Positions 37,079-46,832 of a stretch of 64,000 nt of DNA are shown in pieces. Both the position numbers and the translations under genes were made by a program. Every line of letters starts with the position of its first letter. Position 1 is the first letter of the stretch. Under the pieces are notes generated by a model. It saw only the letters and a program-made list of their open reading frames with translations, had not been told where the DNA came from and did not search any database. Source of the DNA: Chromohalobacter marismortui (lineage in GTDB: Bacteria; Pseudomonadota; Gammaproteobacteria; Pseudomonadales; Halomonadaceae); contig NZ_SOBR01000001.1 of the NCBI RefSeq assembly GCF_004364315.1, positions 496,001 to 560,000 of the forward strand. The letters are read 5' to 3'.

Positions 37079-38899
37079 ATGAGCCGCGACGAAAATAAAG
37101 CAACGCTTCCACTGATTCGCAATTTCTCCATCATTGCCCATATCGACCACGGCAAGTCGACCTTGTCCGATCGCATCATCCAGATCTGCGGTGGCCTGAC
37201 CGACCGTGAGACGAAGGAGCAGGTGCTCGACTCGATGGATCTCGAGCGTGAACGCGGGATCACGATCAAGGCCCAGTCCGTGACATTGGACTACAAGGCC
37301 GACGATGGTCAGGTCTATCAGCTCAACTTCATCGATACGCCGGGTCACGTCGACTTTTCCTACGAAGTGTCGCGCTCGCTTTATGCCTGCGAGGGGGCGC
37401 TGTTGGTGGTCGATGCGGCGCAAGGGGTCGAGGCACAGTCGGTGGCCAATTGCTATACGGCGGTGGAGCAGGGGCTCGAAGTCCTGCCGGTGCTCAACAA
37501 GATCGACTTGCCCCAGGCCGATCCCGACCGCGTGGCCCATGAGGTGGAGGAGATCATCGGTATCGATGCTTCCGATGCCTGCCAGGTGTCCGCGAAGAGC
37601 GGTCTAGGCATGGAGGCATTGCTCGAGCGGTTGGTACGTGATGTGCCGCCGCCCAAGGGCGATGCCGACGCCCCCTTGCAGGCGCTGATCGTCGACTCAT
37701 GGTTCGACAATTACGTGGGGGTGATTTCGTTGGTGCGTCTCTTCGACGGTACGCTCAAGAAGGGCGACAAGATCCGCATGAAGTCCACCGAGCGTGCCTG
37801 GGAAGTCAGCGAAGTGGGCGTCTTCACGCCCAAGCGCAAGCAGACCGGTGTCCTGCGGGCCGGTGAAGTCGGGTTCGTCGTGGCGGGCATCAAAGACATC
37901 CACGGCGCGCCGGTGGGTGACACCATCGTGCATGCCAAAGGGGGCGAGGATGTCGCGCGCCTTCCCGGGTTCCAGAAGGTCAAGCCCCAGGTCTATGCAG
38001 GCATGTTCCCGGTCAGCTCCGACGATTACGAAGAGTTCCGCGATGCACTGGAGAAGCTGGCCCTCAACGATGCCTCGCTGGATTACGAGCCGGAAAACTC
38101 CGATGCGCTAGGCTTCGGTTTCCGTGTCGGCTTCCTCGGGACCCTGCACATGGAAATCATCCAGGAGCGACTCGAGCGCGAGTACGACCTGGATTTGTTG
38201 ACCACGGCACCGACGGTCATCTACGAGCTGGTCATGAAGGGCGGCGAGGTACGCTATGTATCCAACCCGTCCAAGCTGCCGGACATGGCCGATATCGAGG
38301 AAATGCGCGAGCCGATCGTGCGTGCCAGCATCCTGGTGCCGCAGGAGTACGTCGGCAATGTCATCACCGAGTGCGAGCAGCGCCGCGGTACACAGCTGGA
38401 CATGCTGTTCCTGGGCAGTCAGCTTCAGCTCACCTACGAACTGCCGATGAGCGAAGTGGTGATGGATTTCTTCGATCGCTTGAAGTCCATCTCCAAGGGG
38501 TATGCGTCGCTCGAATACAATTTCGAGCGTTTCGAGACCGCCAATCTCGTGCGTCTCGACGTGCTGATCAACGGTGACCGCGTCGATGCGCTTGCCACTA
38601 TCGTGCACCGTGATCATGCCCATCCGCGTGGTCGTGCGCTGGTGGAAAAGATGAAAGAGCTGATTCCGCGCCAGATGTTCGACGTTGCCATCCAGGCGAC
38701 GTTGGGCGGGCAGGTCGTTGCACGCTCGACCGTCAAGGCGCTGCGCAAGAACGTCACCGCCAAGTGTTATGGCGGCGATGTGACCCGCAAGCGGAAATTG
38801 CTCGAAAAGCAAAAGGCAGGCAAAAAGCGCATGAAGCAGGTAGGTAAAGTGGAAATTCCTCAGGATGCCTTCCTCGCCGTCCTCAAGATGAACGATTAG
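37079..38899 (+). CDS. lepA: Translation factor LepA (EF4)
   Basis: A 606-aa ribosome-associated GTPase. The G1 motif [10 protein letters not shown], switch region [12 protein letters not shown]3 DTPGHVDF and G4 NKIDLP are present in order. The LepA-specific C-terminal domain includes [37 protein letters not shown] (quoted here only by its parts GGQVVARS and [14 protein letters not shown]). The ATG at 37079 is preferred to a TTG three bases earlier. lepB follows after 11 bp, as in E. coli. Confidence 0.96.
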   Translation: MSRDENKATLPLIRNFSIIAHIDHGKSTLSDRIIQICGGLTDRETKEQVLDSMDLERERGITIKAQSVTLDYKADDGQVYQLNFIDTPGHVDFSYEVSRSLYACEGALLVVDAAQGVEAQSVANCYTAVEQGLEVLPVLNKIDLPQADPDRVAHEVEEIIGIDASDACQVSAKSGLGMEALLERLVRDVPPPKGDADAPLQALIVDSWFDNYVGVISLVRLFDGTLKKGDKIRMKSTERAWEVSEVGVFTPKRKQTGVLRAGEVGFVVAGIKDIHGAPVGDTIVHAKGGEDVARLPGFQKVKPQVYAGMFPVSSDDYEEFRDALEKLALNDASLDYEPENSDALGFGFRVGFLGTLHMEIIQERLEREYDLDLLTTAPTVIYELVMKGGEVRYVSNPSKLPDMADIEEMREPIVRASILVPQEYVGNVITECEQRRGTQLDMLFLGSQLQLTYELPMSEVVMDFFDRLKSISKGYASLEYNFERFETANLVRLDVLINGDRVDALATIVHRDHAHPRGRALVEKMKELIPRQMFDVAIQATLGGQVVARSTVKALRKNVTAKCYGGDVTRKRKLLEKQKAGKKRMKQVGKVEIPQDAFLAVLKMND

Positions 38900-38910
38900 G
38901 AATCAGAGCC

Positions 38911-39714
38911 ATGGATTTTACGTTGTTGCTGGTGTTGGCTGTCGCCATCACCGGTGTGGTCTGGCTGGTTGATATTGCATGGTGGCGGCGTGCGCGTCGC
39001 GCCCGCCTGGCGAAAGCCGAGGCCCAGGTCGAGGGCGAGTTGGACACCGCCACGCGCGACAAGCTGGCCAAGGAGCCCTGGCCGGTGGATTACGCGCGCT
39101 CCTTCTTTCCCGTGTTGCTGATCGTCCTGGTGCTGAGGAGTTTCGTGGTCGAGCCCTTTCAAATTCCCTCTGGCTCGATGCGCCCGACCCTCAAGGTGGG
39201 GGATTTCATTCTGGTCAACAAGTTCACCTACGGGTTGCGCTTGCCGGTACTCAATACCGAAATCGTCGATTTCGGCGAGCCCGAGCGGGGCGATGTCATG
39301 GTGTTCCGCTATCCCGGCGATCCTTCGGTCGACTTCATCAAGCGTGTCATCGGCTTGCCAGGGGATCGCATTCGCTACGAAAATAAACAGCTTTACGTCA
39401 ACGGTGAGCCGGTCGAGAAGATCCTCAAGGACAAGAATGCCGATAACGCACCGGGTGAGCAGCTTTATGAAGAGCACCTCGGGGACGTCTCGCACGCTAT
39501 CTACAACACCCCGGGTGCGCCCGGCCCGCAGATGCCTGGCGTCGTGGTGCCGGAAGGCCAATACTTCATGATGGGTGACAACCGTGATCATTCCAACGAC
39601 AGTCGCTACTGGGGCTTCGTACCGGAAGAAAATATCGTGGGCGAGGCATTTGCAGTGTGGATGCACTGGAAGGATGGCTTGCCGAGTTTTTCTAGTGTCA
39701 GACTCATCGAATGA
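38911..39714 (+). CDS. lepB: Signal peptidase I
   Basis: A 267-aa inner-membrane leader peptidase. Two membrane segments (about 3-23 and 65-82) are followed by the periplasmic S26 catalytic domain. The nucleophile is Ser89 in IPSGSMRPTL and the general base Lys144 in DFIKRVIGLPGD; E. coli has Ser91 and Lys146. GDNRDHSNDSRYWG near the C-terminus is conserved. It is shorter than the E. coli enzyme (324 aa) by losses in the periplasmic insert. The lepA-lepB-rnc-era-recO-pdxJ order is classic. Confidence 0.95.
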   Translation: MDFTLLLVLAVAITGVVWLVDIAWWRRARRARLAKAEAQVEGELDTATRDKLAKEPWPVDYARSFFPVLLIVLVLRSFVVEPFQIPSGSMRPTLKVGDFILVNKFTYGLRLPVLNTEIVDFGEPERGDVMVFRYPGDPSVDFIKRVIGLPGDRIRYENKQLYVNGEPVEKILKDKNADNAPGEQLYEEHLGDVSHAIYNTPGAPGPQMPGVVVPEGQYFMMGDNRDHSNDSRYWGFVPEENIVGEAFAVWMHWKDGLPSFSSVRLIE

Positions 39715-39795
39715 ACCATACTCTCGAATGACTCATGCCGGGGGAGAGCCGTGCTCTCCGCCGCTTCACCCAGAACAGATGAAAAAGGCAGTGTC

Positions 39796-40488
39796 GTGAG
39801 TAGCCCCTTGCACGCCCTCAGTAAAAAAATCGGTTACCAGTTTCGCGATGTCGCTCGGCTCGAATTGGCGATGACGCATCGCAGTTATGGGGGACAGAAC
39901 AACGAGCGCCTGGAGTTCCTGGGCGACTCCATCGTCAACTTCGTCATCGGCGAAGCGCTTTTTCAGCGCTTTCCCCAGGCGCGTGAAGGACAATTGTCAC
40001 GTCTGCGCGCGCGGCTGGTGAAAGGGCAGACCCTGGCCGAACTGGCGCGCGAGTTCGAACTCGGCGAATGCCTGCGACTCGGCTCCGGCGAGATGAAAAG
40101 CGGCGGTTTCCGTCGCGACTCCATCCTTGCCGATGGGGTGGAAGCGCTGATCGGCGCCATCTATCTCGATGCGGGCATGGATGTCACCAAGGCACGGGTG
40201 CTGTCCTGGTACGCGACGCGCCTCGAAGCGCTCGACCTGCAGGACAACCAGAAAGACCCCAAGACACGCCTGCAGGAGTTTCTGCAGTCGCGGCAGTCGG
40301 CATTGCCGCGCTATGAAGTGGTTTCGGTCGAAGGCGAAGCGCACGCGCAGGTCTTTACCATCGAGTGTCATGTCCAGATGCTCGAGGATCATACGCTGGG
40401 TGTCGGTTCCAGCCGTCGCCACGCCGAACAGCAAGCCGCCGAAAAGGCGCTGGAAATACTCGAACCTTCCCAGAGCAGGCACGCATGA
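39796..40488 (+). CDS. rnc: Ribonuclease III
   Basis: A 230-aa double-strand-specific endoribonuclease for rRNA and mRNA processing. The catalytic signature [10 protein letters not shown] lies near residue 39, with further acidic residues in [13 protein letters not shown], and the dsRNA-binding domain occupies the last 70 residues ([10 protein letters not shown] to [11 protein letters not shown]). The GTG at 39796 gives the normal family length and has AAGG 8 bp before it. An in-frame GTG at 39751 with a fine GGGGGAGA site would add 15 residues and cannot be ruled out. A 6-codon open frame (39779-39799) overlaps the start. Confidence 0.93.
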   Translation: MSSPLHALSKKIGYQFRDVARLELAMTHRSYGGQNNERLEFLGDSIVNFVIGEALFQRFPQAREGQLSRLRARLVKGQTLAELAREFELGECLRLGSGEMKSGGFRRDSILADGVEALIGAIYLDAGMDVTKARVLSWYATRLEALDLQDNQKDPKTRLQEFLQSRQSALPRYEVVSVEGEAHAQVFTIECHVQMLEDHTLGVGSSRRHAEQQAAEKALEILEPSQSRHA

Positions 40489-41384
40489 CGCAACACTGTG
40501 GTTTCGTGGCCATCGTTGGCCGCCCCAATGTGGGTAAATCGACGCTGATGAACCGAATTCTCGGTCAGAAGGTTTCCATCACCTCGCGGCGTCCGCAGAC
40601 GACGCGCCATCAGGTGATGGGCATCAAGACCGAGGAAGACACGCAGTTCATCTATGTCGATACGCCGGGCATGCACATTCAGACGCGCGATCGTAACAAG
40701 GCGATCAATCGCTTCATGAATCAGGCGGCCACGCATGCCTTGCGTGATATCGACTGCGTGATCTTCATCGTCGACCGTACCAAGTGGACCGAGGAAGACG
40801 ACGTCGTGCTCGAAAAGCTCAGCAACGTGCCGGCCCCGGTGATTCTGGCCGTCAACAAGGTCGACTGGCTCGAGGACAAGAGCAGTCTCTTGCCGTGGCT
40901 GGAAAGCGTGAGCAAGAAGCGTGAATTCGCCGCCGTGGTCCCGTTGTCGGCCAAGAACGGCACCAACGTGCCCGAGCTTGAAGCCGAAGTCGCCCAGCGC
41001 TTGCCGGAAAGCGTGCATTACTTCTCCGAGGATCAAATCACCAACAAGAGCCAGCGCTTCCTGGCCGCCGAGCTGGTACGCGAGAAAGTCATGCGTCAGC
41101 TCGGCGACGAACTGCCGTACCAGATGACCGTCGAGATCGAGGAGTTCAAGGACGACGGCAAGACGTTGCATATCAGCGCCTTGATTCTGGTCGAGCGCCA
41201 GGGGCAGAAGAAGATTCTGATCGGCGATCAGGGCGAGCGGATCAAGAGCATCGGCCGCGAGGCACGTCTGGAAATGGAACGAGCCTTCGATGCCAAGGTC
41301 ATGCTCAACCTGTGGGTGAAGGTCAAGCGGGGATGGTCCGATGACGACCGCGCCCTGAAGAGCCTGGGTTACGATCTCGACTGA
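40485..41384 (+). CDS. era: GTPase Era
   Basis: A 299-aa essential GTPase that assists 16S rRNA maturation and 30S assembly. G1 is [10 protein letters not shown]2 [13 protein letters not shown]3 DTPGMH and G4 NKVDW. The C-terminal KH domain carries [19 protein letters not shown]. The start overlaps the rnc stop (ATGA), so RNase III and Era are translationally coupled as in E. coli. Confidence 0.96.
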   Translation: MTQHCGFVAIVGRPNVGKSTLMNRILGQKVSITSRRPQTTRHQVMGIKTEEDTQFIYVDTPGMHIQTRDRNKAINRFMNQAATHALRDIDCVIFIVDRTKWTEEDDVVLEKLSNVPAPVILAVNKVDWLEDKSSLLPWLESVSKKREFAAVVPLSAKNGTNVPELEAEVAQRLPESVHYFSEDQITNKSQRFLAAELVREKVMRQLGDELPYQMTVEIEEFKDDGKTLHISALILVERQGQKKILIGDQGERIKSIGREARLEMERAFDAKVMLNLWVKVKRGWSDDDRALKSLGYDLD

Positions 41385-41414
41385 TTGCGCTCGCCATGGC
41401 GCACGGATGCCGCG

Positions 41415-42119
41415 ATGACGCCTGAACCGGCCTTTTTACTGCATAAGCGCCCCTATCGTGAGACCAGTGCCATCGTCGAGTTGCTGACGCTCACGCAGGG
41501 GCGCGTACGTGCCGTGGCGCAGGGCGTGCAACGCGGTGGCAGCAAGGCGCGTGGCATTCTGCAGCCGTTCTCCCCGCTGCATGTCACCTGGAGCGGACAC
41601 GCTGAGCTCAAGCGCCTGCGCCTGCTCGAAAGCCAGGGCAGTGCGGCGTTGCTGGCCGGCGAAGGGTTGTTGTGTGGGGTCTACGCCAACGAGCTCATGG
41701 CGCGGGCATTGCCGCTGGAATACCCGGTGGGCGAGGTGTTTTCCATCTACGCGCTGACGCTCGACGCCTTGCCGGTACCGGCTAAGCGCGCCGGAGCGTT
41801 GAGGCGCCTGGAGATTACCCTGCTGGAGAGCCTCGACATGGCGCCGCGGTTCGTCAACGAGCACGATGCCCCGCTGGATGCGTTCACGCATTATCGCTAT
41901 CACCCCGAACGCCACTGCTTCCGTGCCGTGGAAGCCGGTCAGGGCGGCATCGACGGTCGCAGCCTCAAATGGCTGGCACGGGGCGACTGGGAAGCGCCGG
42001 GGCTGGCGGGCGTTGCCAAGCATGTCACGCGTGCGGCATTGGCGCCCTTGCTGGGTGAGCGCCCCCTGCGCTCGCGCGAGTTGATGCGACGACTGGCCGA
42101 GCGTCGACGTACTTCCTGA
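41415..42119 (+). CDS. recO: DNA repair protein RecO
   Basis: A 234-aa RecO, which anneals single strands and helps load RecA with RecR. The N-terminal OB fold begins PAFLLHKRPYRETSAIVELLT and includes GRVRAVAQGVQRGGSKARGILQPF. The helical C-terminal domain follows. The zinc-binding cysteines of some RecO proteins are absent, as in E. coli. The ATG at 41415 is the first that fits the family start. Confidence 0.92.
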   Translation: MTPEPAFLLHKRPYRETSAIVELLTLTQGRVRAVAQGVQRGGSKARGILQPFSPLHVTWSGHAELKRLRLLESQGSAALLAGEGLLCGVYANELMARALPLEYPVGEVFSIYALTLDALPVPAKRAGALRRLEITLLESLDMAPRFVNEHDAPLDAFTHYRYHPERHCFRAVEAGQGGIDGRSLKWLARGDWEAPGLAGVAKHVTRAALAPLLGERPLRSRELMRRLAERRRTS

Positions 42120-42170
42120 CGATCATGTCATCCGCTTATCATTCCAACTGCTCATTGAAAGGACATCGCC

Positions 42171-42992
42171 ATGCATCCGCCACGTATCTTGCTGGGCGTC
42201 AACATCGATCACATCGCGACGCTGCGTCAGGCGCGCGGCACGCGCTATCCCGATCCCGTGCAGGCGGCCATGCTGGCCGAGGAAGCCGGGGCCGACGGCA
42301 TTACGCTTCATCTGCGTGAAGATCGACGCCATATCCAGGAACGCGATGTCCGCGTGCTCGCCGAGACGCTGGCCACGCGCATGAACCTGGAAATGGCCGT
42401 GACCGAGGAAATGATCGCCTTTGCCGAGACGTTGCGTCCCGCCAACGTCTGCCTGGTGCCCGAGCAGCGCGAAGAGCTCACCACCGAAGGCGGGCTCGAT
42501 GTCGCGGGGGCCCGTCAACGCGTAGGCGAGGCCTGCCGTCGGCTAGGCGCAACGGGCTGCGAGGTGTCGCTGTTCATCGACCCCGAGCCGGCCCAGATCC
42601 AGGCCGCGTTCGAACTGGGGGCGCCCACCATCGAACTGCATACCGGGGCGTATGCCGAGGCGAGCGGCGACGCCCAGCGCCTCGAGTATCAGCGCCTGGT
42701 GGCGGCCGCCGAGATGGCGTTCGAACTGGGGCTGACGGTCAATGCCGGGCACGGCCTGCATTACCACAATGTCGAGGCGATCGCCGCGATTCCCGGTATC
42801 AACGAACTCAATATCGGGCATGCCATCATCGCACGTGCGCTGTTCGTGGGGCTCAAGGACGCCGTGGCCGAGATGAAACGCCTCGCCATCGCCGGGCAGG
42901 AAGCCGGGGTCATGGCCCAGCTCGACGCCCACGAACACGAGCATGGGCACGACCACGCTCATGACGATAACGGCGAGTGCTGCGGCGGTTGA
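42171..42992 (+). CDS. pdxJ: Pyridoxine 5'-phosphate synthase with His/Cys-rich tail
   Basis: A 273-aa TIM-barrel enzyme that joins 3-amino-2-oxopropyl phosphate with deoxyxylulose 5-phosphate to make vitamin B6. [48 protein letters not shown] and [10 protein letters not shown] are all intact. E. coli PdxJ is about 243 aa; here residues 253-273 form an extra tail with six His in alternation with Asp, Glu and Gly ([13 protein letters not shown]) and ending ECCGG. Such a tail could bind Zn, Ni or Co, perhaps as a metal store, but its role is unknown. It converges on the BarA-like kinase gene. Confidence 0.93.
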   Translation: MHPPRILLGVNIDHIATLRQARGTRYPDPVQAAMLAEEAGADGITLHLREDRRHIQERDVRVLAETLATRMNLEMAVTEEMIAFAETLRPANVCLVPEQREELTTEGGLDVAGARQRVGEACRRLGATGCEVSLFIDPEPAQIQAAFELGAPTIELHTGAYAEASGDAQRLEYQRLVAAAEMAFELGLTVNAGHGLHYHNVEAIAAIPGINELNIGHAIIARALFVGLKDAVAEMKRLAIAGQEAGVMAQLDAHEHEHGHDHAHDDNGECCGG

Positions 42993-43004
42993 TCCTGCGC
43001 CCCC

Positions 43005-45752
43005 TCAGCTATCGACCTGCCAGTGCTCGGCCTGCCACTCGCGTAGCCGCGTGATGGCGCTTTGCAGCGCCGTGTAGAGCCCCGCGCAGGCCGCGAGCCC
43101 CTGGGCCTTGTAGCGGGTTTCCAGTGTTTCCGCCAACAAGGCCAGTTGCGGTACCCCGCAGTAGCGGCAGGCCCCATTGAGACGGTGGATGTGTTCGTGA
43201 AAGGCCTCGGCATCCTGGGCGGTCCAGGCGGCGTGAATCGCCTGCTCGGATTCATCCAGATGTTCGAAGAGCAGCGTCAGCATGTCATGCGCGAGTGCTT
43301 CGCGCCCACCGGCCATGCGCATGCCAAGTTGCATGTCGACGACGGGCAATTCGTCCCCGGGGGCACCGTCCAGCGCCGCCTCCTGCGATGTCGCATCGGG
43401 CGCTGGCGAGGGCAGCGCCGGGGGGCGAACATCGGCCGTGGAATTGACGGCCTCGCCCAGGTAGCGCTTGAGCAGGGAATCCAGCGCCGACTCGCGGATC
43501 GGTTTGATCAGGCAATCGCTCATGCCGTCGTGCAGCAGTTGCTGGCGTTCCTCTTCAAGGGCATGCGCCGTGAGTGCCACGATGGGCCGCCGCTGCCAGT
43601 CGTCGCCCAGCGCCCGGAGCGCCTTCATGGTCTCCACGCCGTTCATGCCGGGCATCTGGATATCCATCAATACCAAGGCAATGGCCTCGCCATGCGCCAT
43701 TGCCAGGGCTTCCTCGCCGCTTCCCGCGAGTAACGGTGTCAAGCCGCGGTCCTGCAGCAATTCCTTGACCAGCAAGCGGTTGGAAGCGGTGTCATCGACG
43801 ACCAGCACCTTGTCGCCCGGTGGGGGGGATGGAACTTCCAGCGTCGCCTGCGCCGGCTCGTGCTCGTTTCTCAGCAAGCCAGTGATGGCATTCCCCAGCC
43901 CGCGTCGCGAGACCGGTTTGGTGGTGATGTCGCCGCCGTGGGGAAGAGGGAGGTCGGGAAGTTCGAACGGATCGGCATTGACCAGCAAGAGGCCCGGGCA
44001 AGCGCAACGCTCCAGCACCTCGCGCCAGGCCGTGATTTCACGGGGGCGCAAGTCGTCTTGCGTCAGCCCCAGCACCAAGAGATCGATGTCAGGCGGTTGG
44101 CTGGTGCAGGCTTCCCGCGAGGAAAACGCCACGACGCGGGCATCCCAGCGTTCGAGCAGATGCGTGAACGCGCGTCGACTGGCGGCGTGGGCTTCGAACA
44201 AGCCGATGCGATAGCCGCCCAGATTCAATTCGGGCAGGCGTTCGCGTTGTTGCGTGGCGATCAACGTCAGCGAAAACGTGAAGGTCGTGCCTTGACCGCT
44301 TTCGCTTTCCACGTCGATCTCTCCGCCCATCTGTTCGACCAGGCGCTTGCTGATCATCAATCCCAGGCCGGTACCGCCGTATTTGCGCGACCGGCTGGCA
44401 TCTCCCTGGCTGAAGGCCTGAAAAAGTCGCTCACGACTCGCCAGGTCGAGGCCGATCCCGGTATCGCGGACGCTGATGCGCAGCTTGGTACTGGTGGCAT
44501 TGAGATCATCGAGCATGACGCGGACGATGATCTCGCCGCGCTCGGTGAACTTGACGGCGTTGTTGACCAGGTTGGTCAGCACCTGCTTGATACGCAACGG
44601 ATCGCCGAGCAGTTGGTCGGGCACATCGTCATAGACGAGCCCCAGCAGGTGCAGGTTCTTGCGCTGCGCATTGGGTGCCTGAAGACCAAGCACCTCGTCG
44701 ATCAAGGCCACCATGTCCACGGGCACGGTTTCCAGCTCGAGCTTGCCGGCTTCGATCTTGGAGAAATCCAGCACATCGCTGATCAGTGACAGCAGGTTGT
44801 CCGACGCCGTCTGCACCTGTTCGAGCCATTCCCGCTGGCGGCTGTCCAGGGCGCTGCGGCCGAGCAGCTGGCAGAAACCGATGATACCGTTGAGCGGCGT
44901 GCGAATTTCATGGCTGATATTGGCCAGAAACTGAGACTTGATACGGTTGGCTTCCAGCGCGCGGCGATGCGCCATGTCGAGTTCGATGTTCTTGACCTCG
45001 ATGGTTTCCATCGACTCGCGCAGATCGAAAGTCGTCTGATCGATCTGCGCCTGAGTATCCTCGCGCAGGCGCATCATGTGCTCGCCCAGGGCATTGAGCT
45101 GGTGCCCGAGGGTGGTCAGTTCGCGCGCGCCGCGGGGTGTCGAGCGGGCGCTGTAATCGCCGCCATTGAGGCGCTCGAGAAGGGCGATATGATGCTGCAG
45201 CGGTCGGGTGAGGCGGCGGCTCAGCGGGTAGGCAAGCAAGAACAGCAACAAGCCCAGCACCAGACCGGCCATGCCATGGCCAGCCAACTGGCGATAAAAG
45301 GTCAGCGTCAGCGCCGTGGTACCCAGGTCCACATCGAGCCAATAGGCGGAGGACTTCTCTTGTCCCGTGTCGATCGTGCCCAGGGGGTGCAGCCAGCGCC
45401 AATGCTGCGCGCGCGCTTGCAGTGTGCTTTGTGCCGGCATTGACTGAGTGAGCGCGCGCTGCGTTTCACCGAGGCTGAGGAGGGCGTCGCCGTCACCGTC
45501 GCGCACGCTGACGGCGTCGACCTCATCGATATCCAGCAGGCGTTGAGCCAACTGGTCAAGCTGTTCGTCACGCGCTTCATCGAGTGCCAGTCTGAACGCG
45601 GGCGTCAGTGTGGCGGTGACATCGGCAATGCGCGTGACGAGCGCCTCGCGCGCCGCCTGGCGCTCCGCATAGATGTCATAGGCGCTATAGGCGACTGCCA
45701 CGCCCAAGGGCAGTCCCAGCAATAAAAGCAGCAAGCGCAGCCTTAGTGACAT
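43005..45752 (-). CDS. gacS: BarA/GacS-type hybrid sensor histidine kinase
   Basis: A 915-aa tripartite kinase of the BarA/GacS type, which signals through a UvrY/GacA regulator to CsrA-binding small RNAs. It has an N-terminal membrane segment (about 5-25), a periplasmic sensor, a second membrane segment (about 158-176) and HAMP (178-230). HisKA has His281 (ANISHEIRTPLNG), and the ATPase shows NLVNNAVKFT and GGTGLGL. A degenerate receiver spans about 515-630. The true receiver has Asp697 (VLMDIQMPG), and the HPt domain His856 (HRLNGACRYCG). Its neighbour cysM-rlmD-relA matches the BarA neighbourhood. The cognate regulator is not in the window. Confidence 0.9.
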   Translation of the reverse strand: MSLRLRLLLLLLGLPLGVAVAYSAYDIYAERQAAREALVTRIADVTATLTPAFRLALDEARDEQLDQLAQRLLDIDEVDAVSVRDGDGDALLSLGETQRALTQSMPAQSTLQARAQHWRWLHPLGTIDTGQEKSSAYWLDVDLGTTALTLTFYRQLAGHGMAGLVLGLLLFLLAYPLSRRLTRPLQHHIALLERLNGGDYSARSTPRGARELTTLGHQLNALGEHMMRLREDTQAQIDQTTFDLRESMETIEVKNIELDMAHRRALEANRIKSQFLANISHEIRTPLNGIIGFCQLLGRSALDSRQREWLEQVQTASDNLLSLISDVLDFSKIEAGKLELETVPVDMVALIDEVLGLQAPNAQRKNLHLLGLVYDDVPDQLLGDPLRIKQVLTNLVNNAVKFTERGEIIVRVMLDDLNATSTKLRISVRDTGIGLDLASRERLFQAFSQGDASRSRKYGGTGLGLMISKRLVEQMGGEIDVESESGQGTTFTFSLTLIATQQRERLPELNLGGYRIGLFEAHAASRRAFTHLLERWDARVVAFSSREACTSQPPDIDLLVLGLTQDDLRPREITAWREVLERCACPGLLLVNADPFELPDLPLPHGGDITTKPVSRRGLGNAITGLLRNEHEPAQATLEVPSPPPGDKVLVVDDTASNRLLVKELLQDRGLTPLLAGSGEEALAMAHGEAIALVLMDIQMPGMNGVETMKALRALGDDWQRRPIVALTAHALEEERQQLLHDGMSDCLIKPIRESALDSLLKRYLGEAVNSTADVRPPALPSPAPDATSQEAALDGAPGDELPVVDMQLGMRMAGGREALAHDMLTLLFEHLDESEQAIHAAWTAQDAEAFHEHIHRLNGACRYCGVPQLALLAETLETRYKAQGLAACAGLYTALQSAITRLREWQAEHWQVDS

Positions 45753-45832
45753 TCCGACCGCTCCCTTAGTGTTCTCCGTCAGCAGTATGCCACACTCGGT
45801 GGGTTCGCCTGTCGCCGACGGGCCGTCCCGGA

Positions 45833-45838
45833 TATAAT
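45833..45838 (+). promoter_or_regulatory. Possible cysM promoter -10 box
   Basis: A perfect TATAAT in the 182-bp divergent gap between the kinase gene and cysM. The -35 at 17 bp is poor (TGTCGC region), so strength or activator need is unknown. Confidence 0.4.
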
Positions 45839-45934
45839 TGGACGCAACGAATAACCGACGAATGCGTTTTGTCGCGACGCGTATCGCTCACGCTTGGCGT
45901 ATCGATGGGGTCGCGGTCAGTAAAGGATGAAGCC

Positions 45935-46831
45935 ATGCAATTTCCCACTCTCGCGGACGTGGTCGGCCACACGCCGCTGGTGCGTTTGACCCGGCTGCAG
46001 GCAGGGCACAACAACACGTTATTGGCCAAGCTCGAGGGCAACAACCCGGCGGGGTCGGTCAAGGACCGCCCGGCACTCTCGATGCTCGCTGAAGCCGAGG
46101 CGCGTGGCGAGATCGTCCCCGGCGATACTCTGATCGAGGCGACCTCGGGCAATACCGGCATTGCACTGGCCATGGCGGCGACGATCAAGGGCTATCGCAT
46201 GACCCTGATCATGCCCGAGAGTGCTTCCAGCGAACGCAAGCAGGCCATGGCCGCTTATGGCGCTGAGCTGATCGAGGTCAGCAAGGACGCGGGCATGGAA
46301 GGCGCCCGCGATCTGGCCGAGGAAATGATCGCACGCGGCGAGGGGAAACCGCTCAATCAGTTCGCCAATACCGACAACCCCTTGTCGCACTATCGCACCA
46401 CGGGGCCGGAGCTCTGGGAGCAAACGGGTGGGCAAATCACGCATTTCGTCAGCTCGATGGGCACCACCGGTACCATCATGGGGGTTTCGCGGTACTTGAA
46501 GGAGCAGCGTGCGGACATTCAGATCGTCGGCCTGCAGCCCGCCGATGGTGCCAGCATCGCAGGCATTCGTCGCTGGCCCCATGAGTACTTGCCGCGCATC
46601 TTCGATGCCTCGCGGGTCGACGTCACCCTGGATATCGGCCAGCAGGAAGCCGAGGAACACATGCGTCTGCTCGCCCGCGAAGAAGGCATCCTGGCGGGTG
46701 TCTCCTCCGGCGGCGCGCTGGCGGGGGCACTGCGGATCGCCGAGCAGGTGGAAAACGCGGTGATCGTGTTCATCGTCTGCGACCGGGGCGATCGTTATCT
46801 ATCCACCGGTCTGTTTGCCGCGGAGCGCTGA
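45935..46831 (+). CDS. cysM: Cysteine synthase B
   Basis: A 298-aa PLP enzyme making cysteine from O-acetylserine and sulfide or thiosulfate. The PLP lysine is Lys43 in NPAGSVKDRPA, the substrate loop is ATSGNTGIALA, and the phosphate-binding loop lies near SSMGTTGTIMG. The R-x-W-P motif (RRWPHEYLPRIFD) and overall length point to CysM rather than CysK. AAAGGATG precedes the ATG at 45935; the open frame upstream is not family-like. rlmD begins one base after its stop. Confidence 0.93.
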   Translation: MQFPTLADVVGHTPLVRLTRLQAGHNNTLLAKLEGNNPAGSVKDRPALSMLAEAEARGEIVPGDTLIEATSGNTGIALAMAATIKGYRMTLIMPESASSERKQAMAAYGAELIEVSKDAGMEGARDLAEEMIARGEGKPLNQFANTDNPLSHYRTTGPELWEQTGGQITHFVSSMGTTGTIMGVSRYLKEQRADIQIVGLQPADGASIAGIRRWPHEYLPRIFDASRVDVTLDIGQQEAEEHMRLLAREEGILAGVSSGGALAGALRIAEQVENAVIVFIVCDRGDRYLSTGLFAAER

Positions 46832-46832
46832 G

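Noticed and set aside
37004-37540. Minus-strand open frame opposite the lepA start
   Set aside because: Shadow of lepA; the plus strand has the full GTPase motif series.
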